From the NCBI GenBank assembly GCA_963576565.1, contig OY755039.1, forward strand, positions 131,956,095-132,020,094: a stretch of 64,000 nucleotides of DNA, in the 5' to 3' direction. Of this stretch, positions 43,008-54,661 are shown piece after piece; within the stretch, counting starts at the first letter, position 1; every line of letters begins with the position of its first letter. A program made the translations under genes and the position numbers. The notes under the pieces were generated by a model that had not been told where the DNA came from, made no database searches, and worked only from the letters and a program-made list of their open reading frames with translations. This DNA is from Aspidapion aeneum. Taxonomy: Eukaryota > Arthropoda > Insecta > Coleoptera > Brentidae.

Positions 43008-43575
43008 AATTCAGAGATCTCAATATTTTGACTGCTCCTGGACTGTATGTGTATGAGTCTCTAATGTTTCTTTTCAGACATAAAGATAAATTTATAGAGT
43101 TTTTGAGTGACAACTCACACAACACCAGACATACAAACTATCAGTTACCAAGACATACACTAACTTTAACAGAAAAACTTCCCACATATGCAGACATGAA
43201 ATTTTTCAACAAATTGCCTGAAAACATAAAACCAAAAAACAGCATGATGGAATATAAAAAGAATATATTTGATCTTATTTTAAAAATAGAACCCTACAGT
43301 ATTGAGGAGTACTTAGAAAATAAGTTCTAATATAAGATTTAATGCTTTTTTTTGTCTTGTTGTACTTTGACAGCGACAGTATATAAAAACCAAATCTTGT
43401 TTTTTTTATAATTGTATTTTTGTGATTTGAATGGTTTTTTTTGTGATTTTAACAATTTTAAATATGATGTAATTTGAACTGACTTCAATTTGTTTAACCT
43501 ACTTTAGTTCATTTATAGTTCTGTATTGTAAACTTTTGATAGGTTCTTCTGAATAAAGAAATTTTGAACTTTAAA
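43008..43575 (+). pseudogene. LINE C-terminus and 3' UTR (Jockey/CR1-like)
   Basis: The frame reads FRDLNILTAPGLYVYESLMF, then HNTRHTNYQLPRH, LPTYADMKFFNKLPENIK and a short tail, stopping at 43328-43330. This is the typical C-terminal tail of Jockey/CR1-type LINE reverse transcriptases (TAPxLYxxE, HNTR, LPRHR, GxKxFNxLP). The frame is open upstream of 43028, which has no ATG, so this is a 5'-truncated copy. About 240 bp of AT-rich 3' UTR with AATAAA (43552) follow. Confidence 0.75.
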
Positions 43576-43914
43576 CTGTAACCAAAGTAAAACAAGCAAA
43601 CAACAATGACCGATACCCAGGATCTAAAATATATTTACAATTTCAATGGTCAGGAATATTTTTTAAATTACAACAAATGCCAGGGATTTAAGACATGAAT
43701 GATTCTATGGAGAAGTACTATGTATAGAAAATAATATGTCTGATGGTTAAATAAACTGAATTGTAATGAAACAAAAAGAGACTTTTTTTACCGATACCCA
43801 GAATCTGAAATAATTTCATCAAATTTAAATAAATCATGGCAGGTGCTTGATTATACTGTTTTGGATTTGGCAAGGAGGAAACAGCTTCTGACATTACCAA
43901 TATAATTTGGCTTG

Positions 43915-44040
43915 GTATCAGTAGCACACCCAGGAAGTTGTCTTGTGGGGCCTGAGACACCATTATGTTATATTTTATGCTATTTTCATGAAATATGTGG
44001 AAAATATCTTAAAATCCTTAGGCTTGGTTCACCCATGATG
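43915..44040 (+). repeat. hAT-like fragment shared with 50811-50900
   Basis: AGTAGCACACCCAGGAAGTT and AATATCTTAAAATCCTTAGG match the left part of 50811-50900, which begins CAGTGGCGCACCCAGGAA. Confidence 0.55.
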
Positions 44041-44102
44041 ATATCGCAATACGTGAACAAATTTCTGAGCATTACTGGTAGTGCATGTGCAAATCGTGGG
44101 TC

Positions 44103-44126
44103 AGTAGTAGTAGTAGTAGTGTGGGG
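44103..44126 (-). repeat. (CTA)n tract at LINE 3' end
   Basis: A short GTA/TAG run about 65 bp past the stop of the LINE frame on the minus strand. It could be the simple-repeat tail of the LINE. Confidence 0.45.
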
Positions 44127-44192
44127 GGTTGACCCGCAGGTCTGACAAGTAGGCCAGAGTAGGCCCTTTTTGCCATGCCCCAAGTCTGTCCC

Positions 44193-46936
44193 TTAACCCA
44201 CTCTCTGCACTTTCCTTTGATGGTCGGGTAACTCATTGGGCCTTCCTGTTCTCTTTACAAAGTCCAGTAAGTCTGCCCATTTGAGCATGTGCAGTTCTTC
44301 CTCGCTCAGAGTTGGCGCTCCGAGTGCCTGTTGTCTCATCCTTGCGTAGGCCTCGCATTCTGCCACGAGGTGTCTTGATGTCTCTTCTTCCTGTCCACAG
44401 GCTGGGCAGGTAGGGTCATTCTCGACTCCTATACGTGTCATGTGCTTCCTCAACCGGTTATGTCCGGTTAGAGTACCTATCAGCAGTCCGAGGTCTTTTC
44501 GTGTCCGTCCCAGCATCCATCTAATTCTGGTCGCTTTTGGACGGTCTACGAATTCTCTGGTCTGTCTGCAACCCGTTCCTGTTTCCCAGGAGTTTAATAG
44601 CGCGTCCTGGGCCCATTTGTTGAGTCCGCTTTGCACTTGTCTTTTTGTCACGCCCAAAAGTGGCTCCGGTCCTACATAGGCGGTTCCTGCCCCGAGTCGT
44701 GCGAGTTCGTCCGCCTTCTCGTTGCCTGGTACCCCCGTATGTCCCGGAACCCAAACCAGCGTCACCCGTTTGCCATCGCTTAGGGTCTCCAGCGCCTCTG
44801 CGCATTCTTCCACCAAGCCGTCAGCAATCTTGGGTGCGTTTAGCGCCTTCAGGGTGGCTTGACTGTCAGAGCATATATATATAAGCTCCTCTTCGCTGTT
44901 CCGAACCTCTTCTAGGGTTGCCGCCATTATTATGGCGTAGACTTCTGCTTGAAAAACAGTAGCCTGCTCACCGAGCGAGTAGCTCTTCTGAACTTCTAGT
45001 TTTTCCACGTATACTCCCGCTCCTGTGGTTTGCCTCTCTGATAGTTTGGATCCATCAGTGTAGCAAACTAAAGCGCTCTCCTCAAACATCATTTCGTCTC
45101 TCTGCCACGCTTCCCTGTCTGGGATGTGGATTTTGTACCTCTTCTCGAGCCTCCAAGGTGCGTGTGCTCTGCTGACCGTCATTGACGTGAGGGGGATTTC
45201 TCTAATTGTCAGGTCTTCTATAGCTAGATGACCAGCTGTTTCCCCTCTTCCTCTCCACTGACCCGTGTACCTTAGACGTAGGTAGGTCCCCATCGCCTCC
45301 CTCTTGATCCAAGTTGGTAGCGATGGTAGTCCCAGAATTGTCTCTAGGGCCAGGGTCGGGGTAGTTCTCATAGCTCCGGTTATCCCTCTACACATTAGCC
45401 CCTGTAGGCTTCTGAGTTTTAGGGATGTGGTCGTTTTCTCCACTGCCGGCCACCAGACTATGGATCCGTATTGGATCCGCGGTCTCAGTATTGCCGTGTA
45501 CATCCAGTGGAGGGTCCTGGGGGATAGTCCCCAGGTCCTGCCGACTACCCGTCGTAGCTGCCACATTGTTGCCTGGACCTTTACGATCATATTGGTAACA
45601 TGTGGCGTCCAGGTGAGTCCGCTATCAAGAATGACACCCAGGTACTTCAGCTTTGGTACTAAAGCTAGGGGTCTTCCGTACATCACGGGTGCTCTAAAAC
45701 CTTCGATTTTTCTCTTTCTGGTGAACAGTATCATCTCTGTTTTACCTGGGTTAACAGAGAGTCCATTTTCTTGGCACCAGTCTTCTATGATGCGAACAGC
45801 CATTTGCATTCTACTGCAGACAACGTTAAGGAAGCGACCAACCACTTCCACCACGCCATCATCTGCATAGGCATAGGCGTCGAATCCGTTCTCTGACAAG
45901 CGTTTCAGTAGGGTGTCCGTAATCAGGCACCACAGGTGGGGCGACAGGCAACTGCCTTGTGGGCACCCTCCCGTGACCCTAATCCTGACCGTTGACTCCC
46001 CCAATGTAGCTTGTATTGCTCGTTGATTTAGTGCAGATCTTACCCATTCAATAATGGGGGTTTCTGCCCCCCTCTCTTGAAGGGCGGATGTTATCATCTG
46101 CACTTTGCCCTTGTCGAAAGCCCCTTCTATGTCAAAGAACACCGCAAGTGCGTATTGCTTGAATTGAAGAGCCTTCTCTGCCTTATGCACTACTGCATGT
46201 ATGGCCGAGTCAGTTGACTTGCCCTCCATGTAGGCATGCTGATTTCTGTGGAATGGGTTGTTTGCCAAGACTCCTCCTAGGAGGTGTCGGTCAACCATCT
46301 TCTCCATTGCCTTCATCATAAAAGATGTCAGACTTATGGGCCGGTAGGATTTGGCTGCTGTGTAGTCTCTTCTCCCCGCATTCGGGATAAAGACTACGGT
46401 TGCCTTTCTCCATGTTGGAGGTGCATAGCCCAACGCTATGCTCGCTCTAAAGATTCCTCTCATGTACGGAAGGAGAACCTCGAGCCCTTTCTGCAATAGC
46501 GCTGGAAACAGCCCGTCCGGCCCTGGTGACTTGTATGGGCTGAACTCGTTGATCGCCCAGGTTATGGTGGCGTCCGTAACGACTTTATCTGCCAGTTCCC
46601 AGTCGGGTTCAACCCTAAACTGTGGTCCGGCGACGGGTTCCGTTTCGTGGTCGCTCTCCTCCCCTGGGAAATGAACCTCAAGGAGATGTCGCAAAGACTC
46701 CTCACCGGAGGCGGTCCAGTTTCCATCAGGTTTTTTAAGAGACGTGAGTGTTTGTCTCGAATCACTACTCAGTATTTTGAGAAGTCTGGAGGTCCCTGGG
46801 AGGGAATTGATCTCCCCACAGTAAGTCCTCCAGCTTTCCCTTTTACTTCTTCTTACCTCTGTCTTAAACTCTTTTCTTTCTCTTCGTGGGTCAGGTTTCC
46901 CTCCTTGGTATTTGGATAAGTTCAGCTCTTTTTTAT
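44193..46936 (-). CDS. LINE ORF2, 5'-truncated: reverse transcriptase and RNase H
   Basis: One frame stays open for about 915 codons on the minus strand; the usual 833-codon call starts at a TTG (46694), and the frame continues upstream through KPDGNWTASGEES to near 46936 without an ATG. RT blocks: SPGPDGLFPALLQ, FIPNAGRRDY, FFDIEGAFDK, GCPQGSCLSPHLW and YADDGVV (catalytic, near residue 276 of the TTG call). RNase H: YTDGSKL, FQAEVYAI, SDSQATLKAL and WVPGHTGVPGNEKADELAR. C-terminal CPACGQEEETSRHLVAEC is the terminal zinc finger. The RT plus RNase H order fits the I/R1/LOA group. The endonuclease and ORF1 are missing, as in 5'-truncated insertions. Its GC content is well above the flanks and no stop is seen, so it is recent. 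Confidence 0.88.
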
Positions 46937-47285
46937 AAATGCACCTTTATATTTACATTCGCATTTTTTATTTAAGCCACAACCACCATTTATAAACTTG
47001 ATAGATACTTGGGTAGGTATAAATTCAGATTACATCTTTGTAAAACAAAAATATTTTCTGTTCCTTGTGTAGTGTTGTGCAAATACTCTCACGAATCTCT
47101 AAAGGCGCGCATTCCTATTCAAGCCACAAAAAAAGCTTTTGTTTCATAAATTGACTAATATGAAAAATTTTAATATTTGTTTTGTTTACCATCAGCTGTG
47201 AGTGGTAAAATAAAAATGGCGGTTCACGTAATCTTACCGTTCGCGCAGGTTACACGAGTCTTCTACCCACCCTTCTTTTTCTAAG
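46937..47285. other. No feature recognised
   Basis: AT-rich spacer between the LINE and the 47.3-kb element. Confidence 0.4.
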
Positions 47286-47835
47286 GTTCACAACTTTCAT
47301 TCCGTTTGCTATTGGTCGAAATAGTCAGCTGACTTTTTGATGTTGAAGGAGCGGCTAAAAACGTTGCCGTTTAAGATTATTATTATATTATATTAAGAGA
47401 TGGTGCCACCAGTCAAGCATTTAACAAACATTATGTTTACAGCTTTCGGCGTAAAATACGAATATATACTAGATGTAAGTGATTAAAAAGTTTAGTGGTT
47501 TGTGCAGTACATACCTATTGAATTTAACTAAATCAATGCATATACCGATGAGTTTTTTTTTGTTTTTTAAAAACATTATATTCTTTTAAATTGGCTTCCC
47601 TATACTGTTTTTCCTGTCGAAATCAGTGTTAACCTAACCCTGATAAATTATTCGACAACGTGTCCAGCCACGCCCCGGTTAGGATACGTTTCCCATCAAT
47701 TGACCACCGTTAGGTTTTGTTTCAGTTTGGTTTAACACCGATTTCAACTTCCCAAAACGAGGACAGGAGAGTTTTAATTTTAAAAATCCCGCCTGACTAT
47801 GTCAACCAATAGCAAATGGAATGAAAGTTGTGAAC
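47286..47835. mobile_element. TIR element with GTTCACAACTTTCATTCC ends
   Basis: GTTCACAACTTTCATTCCGT and TTTGCTATTGGTC are mirrored at 47800-47835. A second inner inverted pair is at about 47620-47640 and 47725-47750 (GTGTTAACC and GGTTTAACAC). No coding frame. The flanks are found joined at 40844-40900. Confidence 0.65.
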
Positions 47836-48248
47836 TAGCCGCTCGTTAACAATGGGTTATAAAGTAAATAGAAAAGTAAGAACAGACAAACTTATTCAAT
47901 CTCTTTCTCTTTGAGAAGCAGATCATGGTTAAAACCAACGATTATACACTAGACAGGATTGCTCAGTTTGCCGAATCTGTCTGCACTCGAAGTTGAAGGT
48001 CAAACTCGCTGTTACGTCACCACTTGTGCTGGGCAGAAAGCGGCCTATCATTATATTGGATTTTATATGCTTTTAGAGCTATTTTCTTTACGCAAATTAA
48101 ATGTTATTCAAAATTGAGGCATTGTACATTTAAAAATATTGTCTTTACAGGGATGATAAATGATTTTATATTTGAAATATCTGTTAAATAAATTAAATTT
48201 AAATACCTAAAGTGAAAAAAAGCTACACATAATGTCGTAGTACCTATA

Positions 48249-48885
48249 CAGGGTGTCCCATGTCTGATAAAAAAGTTCCTATAATGCATGGGTCAAAACT
48301 CTTTCTTTGTAGAGATACAGAGCATCAAAGTTGGCAATTTTTTTAACTTTTTTGATAATAACTTTTTCAGAAAACGCAGTAAAAACATGAAATTGGGTAA
48401 AGTCGTGTATCAGAACAAGAGCAATTAATTGAAATAAAACTTATTTTGAAAAAAAATTAGTCGGCCATTTTTTTTTTAGAAAAAACTATTTTTTTGGTAT
48501 AAACTTTTATGAATGCCATATTAAACGCAATGTTTTTTAAAATATTTTTTGTTAATAAAAACAAGCCTTTAGCGACACATAATAATAAATAAAATATTAC
48601 TGATATTTTTTAAAAGAATAAGTAAGCAAAAATTAATTTAAAAAAAAAAGATTATTTTTTATACATTTTTGGAGGTTATTTTGAAAGCCTGTATCTTCTT
48701 AACGTGTATTTTTATTAAAAAAAGGAGTATCACATTTTTGAATCACAATTAGCTGAGTATTCAGCTGTTTTTTTTTTTGCAAAACACTTTTTTCCTCACT
48801 CCTCTAACATTAAAAATCCCATATCTTAAATACAGATGTGTGTTGACCCCATGTTATATATGGCCCCCAAGTTATGGGACACCCA
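48249..48885. mobile_element. MITE with CAGGGTGTCCCAT ends
   Basis: CAGGGTGTCCCATG after TA at 48247-48248 is mirrored by ATGGGACACCCA before TA at 48886-48887. About 640 bp, AT-rich, no coding frame. The TA flank suggests a mariner-type MITE. Confidence 0.65.
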
Positions 48886-48887
48886 TA

Positions 48888-49275
48888 ATTTGTCCAATTG
48901 TTTTAAAAGTATGTAAAGAAATTATTTTGCGATAATAATTACAAAGGGAAATATAGGTTGACGAAAAATTTATTGATTTATTTAAAAAAGGAAAAGCACA
49001 AATATTGTTCTTAAAAAATAGACAAAAAACAAAGAGGAAGAAATGCACATAATGTATAGTTTAATTATTACAACCGCTTTTTAAAGCATTTTAAGAAATT
49101 ATTAATTAGATAATTAAAAAACGGGAATATAGAACATAAAAAAGTATTTATTATTATATTTTTACAAAAAAACAAAGTACAGATGCATACAATAAGTTAA
49201 AAATATTAATATAAATAATAATATTTAATTTAGAAAAATATTCCTTTTCAATTCACAATCTTTTGTAATTTTCTT
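48888..49275. other. No feature recognised
   Basis: Very AT-rich, no long frame. Confidence 0.4.
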
Positions 49276-49600
49276 AATAGATATTATTAAACAAGAAGCC
49301 CATTTGCTGAGAAAATCGTGGTCATTTTTTTACCCTGTAAACAAACGTTCTTCTCTGTCCTGAATCGAATTTTTACACACTGTTAACTTAGTAGCATTGC
49401 ACTGAAATAATCCAAAAAACACAAACTATTCAGCGAAATATCAACAAAACTACCTTGAAAATACGAATAACGTCATATACAACGAACGTAAACATAGGAT
49501 TTAGCACAAGTGGTGACGTCACGCCGCTCTCCTCACCCCGCACAATTTGTTAACACACGTTAAATGGAACTAAGCAGTCCTTTATGTCTATAGTCCTTGG
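49276..49600 (+). repeat. Duplicated segment, copy 2 (with 849-1400)
   Basis: Matches 849-1400 and retains the empty hAT site CTGTTAAC at 49380-49387. Confidence 0.8.
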
Positions 49601-49614
49601 GTTAAAACCACTAC

Positions 49615-49644
49615 CACGGATCACCTTTTGTTAGGTGATCCGTG
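49615..49644. repeat. 11-bp-stem hairpin
   Basis: CACGGATCACC, loop TTTTGTTA, then the exact complement. It lies 15 bp past the end of the duplicated segment and resembles the hairpin at 12959-12991 in size and loop. Confidence 0.75.
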
Positions 49645-49934
49645 CCACTACTGTCTTGGTATACGACGAAGGTTACTAACAATCAAATTTCCGCCGCGTT
49701 TTGGTAGCAGTTCTATCTAGGGTTACCCAGAAACCTTTCACCTAACTGTGAAGCAATTTCGACTGAGAAGGTATCAAGCCTTTGTTCTGTATGGTTTTTT
49801 CAACACAAACTAATTCTGAAACTAAAAAATCGTTTGGGTTGTTTGAGTGAAAAACATAAGCCATTGAGGTCTTTCAAAACATTAAATGCCTTTTTCTGAC
49901 AGACATGAAGTTCTCTGTTCAAAATATAAGATAT

Positions 49935-50165
49935 TTGAAAATGCCAACGTTTTAACGGAGCATCGTATCAATATGGGGTTTTCGGAATATAGTAAACTAC
50001 ATTTCGCTCAATAATTTGTGTTATAACCAAAAACATTGTAAGAGCTTCATTTTCTGAGATATTTACAAAAAACCGTTTTCAAGGCTGATATATTATTGCT
50101 TCACTTAAACTGTGCTAATAAGCTAGCTAGGAAGGTATCAGGTCCGTCATGGATTCATTTGTTTT
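49935..50165 (+). repeat. Repeat shared (inverted) with 20935-21160
   Basis: Contains GGAGCATCGTATCAATATGG, TTGTGTTATAACCAAAAAC and TCAGGTCCGTCATGGATTCA, the complement of the first copy. Confidence 0.65.
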
Positions 50166-50810
50166 ACTTATTATTTAGTTGTTTAAAATCGGAGCGGCGC
50201 AAAAGCTTGTTTTTGTGATTTTAAACAATTAAATACCTAATAAAGGAATCTGGAATAGGTACCACAATTTTGTTTTGGCGTAAAGGGAATTTTATATTCC
50301 ATGGGATCAATTTGGCATTACTTTACCTACCTTAATTTAACATAGCTTGCAATATTAATTTACCAATATTTTGAAAGATATTTATTTATTTTCGTATAAT
50401 ATATTTTGGCGGATTTTTGATTTTTTTTCGTATAGGTTCTTATTTTCCAAGTGTTTGCTGCTCCAGACGTGCCCCCAGGGCGGACTACTCCCTACAAGTT
50501 AAGCAGCTGTGTTTAAGAAATACACATGGTGTTTAATGTGTACGTCATGACCCAGTTTACTTGTTAAGTACCACTCTTTAATTATCACTAAAACGCCCGC
50601 TCTTTTTTAGAATCATCAAGAAATTGTTCTAGATCATACAATTATGAAGAAACAGCAGAAACACTTTAAGGGTATACCTGTTTTTTATTTCTCTAATTGT
50701 AAATGTACGTCAACACCAAACAAAATTTGTCGCAAAACGTAACAAAATTATTTAATATTGTGCCGGTATTGTTGAGTCGACCCCATATATTAGAAACATA
50801 ATAATGTTTT
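50166..50810. other. No feature recognised
   Basis: AT-rich spacer. Confidence 0.4.
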
Positions 50811-50945
50811 CAGTGGCGCACCCAGGAATGTGTCTTGGGGGGCCCCGAGGCCTTATAGAATATGTCAAAAATATTTTAAAAAATCTTAGATTTGGAGGGA
50901 GCCCAGGCCCTCACCCCCTACCCCCTCCCCCTTCCCGGCTGCAGT
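50811..50945. repeat. hAT-like G-rich end fragment
   Basis: CAGTGGCGCACCCAGGAATG followed by GGGGGGCCCCGAGG and, near 50900-50937, a C-rich stretch. The left end looks like the hAT MITEs here, but the right end and TSD are not clear. Confidence 0.5.
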
Positions 50946-52169
50946 CATGATGTTTTTCGCAAATTTTGCTCTGTTTGGGCGTACCTTACAATTAGAACTG
51001 CCTCGCGGCTGTCGATCCAACCTTGTAGTTTTTAACACAAACATTCCGACTACCTTTTGTAAAAAAAATTGTTTTGTTTTTCTTATAGTTACATCTTTTC
51101 GAAAAAATATTTTCAAAAATAGTTTTATCTCAATTTTTTTTCTTAAAAAGTGCCTTTTCAATAACGAATTTTTAAAAAAGCAGTTTTTTCGGAAAACTTT
51201 TTTTTAGATTTTTCTTTTGTTAATTAGGTTTATTATTAATTGCGATTTCCCAGAAGAAGGAGGACAGGGAAGCTCATTTATGACAACAATTTCTCAAATC
51301 TCGTCAAACAAATGAACTCTCTTATAGATTTAATGAGTTTCCCTAGAGTTTTATGTGTTTTTTTGGCGGGATATGCATATGGGCAATCAAAATAACTTTT
51401 TTAAAATTTTTAAAACAACACCAATATTAAGAGAAATTTTATTTAAAAATATTTTTATAAGGGTTTTTATCTTTTCCATTTAAAAGAGCGGAGCAAAAAC
51501 ATTTTAATATTTATATATTGCTTTACAGAGGTATTACACGAGGAGACCAAAATATCTAAAACGATCTAAAACGAAAAAAATAGGTATTCCAATTTTTTAA
51601 ACATTACTTACTTTTTTCTTGGTTTCGATATTTTATCGTGTAAGGTTCTCAGGGGCATATCAATTTGCAGAATATTTTTAAAATTTCTAATACTAAATTA
51701 GACCCCGTATTACACAAGCAAAACGGGCAGCCTGTTATCGAAAAACCTTATTCGTTTTCTGATTTTCCTTAACGACCAAGATCTTGAGATCCACGATAAG
51801 CCCTTACAATAGGTGAGTTATCGGGGTCCGAGCCCAGATCGTGTGAGACTGTTTATATATTGGTTTAACCCAGATTTTTTTACGGTAGTATGGTAAGATT
51901 TTTCAAATTAGGTAAATAAGACCTACGTAGATATAAGCATTTTGCAGGTAGGGTTATTTTTTATCCATTAGACTAATCAAAAAACATTTATGTATTCTAT
52001 GTGATTAATTCATAACATTGAAAATAGATGACAACTGAAACCCTAATTTTATTAGCGAAATATTGTGCTAACGCATAAGGACAAAAAGCTTCTTTGAAAT
52101 TTTGTTACTAAGATATTCAAAACAGGATTTTTCTATATTTTTTGGCCCACCCGGTGCCAAAAAAATCCG
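50946..52169. other. No gene recognised
   Basis: AT-rich; phrases ACACGAGGAGACCAAAATAT and CCCCGTATTACACAAGC suggest a repeat but no partner was identified. Confidence 0.35.
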
Positions 52170-52816
52170 GACGATTTTTTATTATTATAACTTTTGAGCT
52201 ATCCCATCGATTTTAATGGGACAAACTGCACTTGGCAGAGAATTAATCAGAGTTTTGACTAAATATATTTTTTTGTCCGCCATCTGAAAATCCAAGATGG
52301 CGATTGTACCCTTCAAAGATGCTCGTTAATTCTTATGTTGCGAAAATATTTAACTATTTTTTTACATCAAGTAAAAAAGCTACATTCTTGCCACGCCCAA
52401 CAAGATACAAACTAGCAAAATCGGTTTGGTGGTTCTAAAAAAAATACGACTGCCTTGCCAATCATACCTGTACTTATAAATTCATTACTAGTGAACCGAT
52501 TTTGAGAAAATAAGAAACTTCTTGGTGAAAATTCATTGCTTTTTAAAGATCATGATCAAAATTTATCGCCATCTTGAAATTTAGGATGACGAAACAGAAT
52601 TATACTTGATTCTTTAAAATGACGTGTTTATTCTCATTTTCTGAAAATGTTTTGAATGATTTTTTAATTCGTAGAACAGCACTACTCTTCCGCCGCACAA
52701 CGAGTTACAAGTTAGTAAAATCTGTGAGGTGGTCCTCAAAAAAACTATTTTTGTTTCAGCCATTGTTTTACAGATTATCCGATTGCATTGCCAATCCTGT
52801 CTTCATTCAGTTCCTG
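52170..52816 (+). repeat. Two ~290-bp direct modules
   Basis: Each unit carries a CCTTCAAAGATGCTCGTTA-type line, TTCTTATNTTNCGAAAATNTTT, ACAAGATACAAACTAGCAAA and ATCGGTTTGGTGGTTCT. A third unit follows at 53767-54090 after the MITE pair. Confidence 0.65.
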
Positions 52817-53123
52817 AAGGCCGCTTGAGATGGTGTATGACGCGCTGCAAATATTTGCAAGCAAAAAATTTCGGTCAAATTGTTGCCTGCAAAAAATCTT
52901 CTTTTCGTTTGACATTGTGCATGGCCATGCATGGATTCCCCAGAATCTAGGTAAAAATTCCCCAGTTTGTATGCAAGTACAGTTTACATGCAAAGAAATG
53001 GCACCGGACCTGTAAAAATGGATTGCCTGCAACAATCAGCTGGATTTGTACTGCGCATGCACCTGGGCAAAATTTCATGCATTTGCCTGCAAATTGTATT
53101 GTCATGCACCATCAAGCGGCCTT
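52817..53123 (+). mobile_element. MITE with AAGGCCGCTTGA ends, copy 1
   Basis: Ends AAGGCCGCTTGAGATGGTG and, inverted, CACCATCAAGCGGCCTT. Interior rich in TGCA words (TTGCAAGCAAAAAATTTCGG, ATTGCCTGCAACAATCAGC). No coding frame; TSD unclear. Confidence 0.8.
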
Positions 53124-53152
53124 TATAAACTTATTATAACAAAACCAATCTT

Positions 53153-53766
53153 AAGGCCGCTTGACCAGCGGCATAGCGTGGGGGGGCGCGGGGGGTTCGT
53201 CGCCCCCCCCCCCGCCCCGAGGGTAGTGGCGCCCCACAGGTGGCCGAAGCGCCCTCAGCTTTATTAAGTCGGGCCGGTAACGGCCAATTGAGTGGGTGCC
53301 AAAGGAAACTAACGACATGAAGACCTTTTTTTTTTTTTCTTTTGGTCGCAAGATTCGTGAGAGGCGCCCTTGTGACTTATCGGCCGCCCCCTCACACATG
53401 ATGACCTTTTTTTTTTGCGCCCTTTTTAGCTGTCGCCCCCCCCCCCCCCCCCGCCCTTTCGGGCACGCTACGCCGCTGCGCTTGACATGGTGCATGACAA
53501 TAACATTTGCAGGCCAATGGCATGAAATTTTGCCCAGGTGCATGCGCAGAACAAATCCAGCTGATTGTTGCAGGCAATCCATTTTTATGGGCCCGGTGCC
53601 ATTTTTTTGCATGCATACTGGGGAATTTTTACCTAGATTCTGGGGAATCAATGCATGACCATGCACTATGTCAAACGAAAAGAAGATTTTTTGCAGGCAA
53701 AAATTTGACCGAAATTTTTTGCTTGCAAATATTTGCAGAATGTCATGCACCAGGTCAAGCGGCCTT
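53153..53766 (-). mobile_element. MITE with AAGGCCGCTTGA ends, copy 2 (inverted)
   Basis: Same element as 52817-53123 in the opposite orientation, only 29 bp away, giving a large imperfect palindrome. It is split by the hAT MITE at 53166-53478. Confidence 0.8.
53166..53478. mobile_element. hAT-type MITE with 8-bp TSD, nested
   Basis: Ends CAGCGGCATAGCGTG and CACGCTACGCCGCTG, exact TSD CGCTTGAC at 53158-53165 and 53479-53486. G run near the left end and a long C run near the right end, with an additional C run at 53200-53213. Confidence 0.9.
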
Positions 53767-54090
53767 TAGTGAAATAAAAAAAATCATGGTGAGAATTGAT
53801 TGTTCCTTACATATTATAATTGAAATTTGCCGTGATCTTAAAACTTAAGATGTCGGACAGAATGATACTTGACCCTTCAAAAAGGTCCGTTTATTCTTAT
53901 TTTTCGAAAATGTTTTAGTTTTTTTTAATCTATTGAAAAGCACTACTTTTTTAACAAGGTACAAAGTAATAAAATCGGATAAGTGGTTTTCACAAATTCT
54001 GATTTTGTTTTAACCATTGTTCTCTAGTTCCAAAAGAAAAGTAAAATATACTTTACAAAAGGAGGAGGCCTTTGATACTCCACAGTCCCA
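53767..54090 (+). repeat. Third ~290-bp module
   Basis: Continues the modules at 52170-52816, with CCCTTCAAAAAGGTCCGTTT, TTTTTCGAAAATGTTTTAG and AAAATCGGATAAGTGGTT. Confidence 0.6.
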
Positions 54091-54661
54091 AAATGGTGAG
54101 GTAGGCCCCACTCTGACTTTGCAATTTGCTTTGTACGACCAAGTATATTTCAAAACTATTAGACCGATTTTAATAACATTTCGCGGGTGCGTGTTAGTTT
54201 TATGATAAACTACCTCTTTGATTATGCAGCACTAACTGTGAAAATCTCACGCCAAAAGAAAACAGACATTAATAATAAATTTGCTTTTTCAGTGCAGGAA
54301 AAGGCGTAAATTAAGATTTATTTTAATGATGATTTTCTTGGCAAAACCTAATTTGCAACAATACTTATGATACACAATTATCATGTATATGAGCGGAATG
54401 GTTAGAGAAAAAGGTGAAAAATTATTCACGAAATGATGATTGATGATCTGATGCATAATGAAAAATGCAGGTGTAATTTTTTAGTAACTGTATTGAAGAA
54501 TACCAAAAGCGCATTTGCTTTTTAATTTCTACCTTTTAACATCTGAAAATAATCAAGAATGTAGCTGCATATAAAAATTACAAGAATTAAAATAATAAAC
54601 AAATTTTGGAACTCATAAAATTTCCAATCAAAAACTTTGCCTTCGCAAAACACAAATTATT
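54091..54661. other. No gene recognised
   Basis: AT-rich. AGACCGATTTTAATAACATTT near 54160 resembles the module phrases but no unit can be traced. Confidence 0.4.

Noticed and set aside
45304..45870. 188-codon frame on the plus strand
   Set aside because: Antisense shadow of the LINE reverse transcriptase frame.
53151..53848. Overlapping frames of 113-199 codons across 53.2-53.8 kb
   Set aside because: They run through MITE ends and poly-G/poly-C tracts and lack domains.
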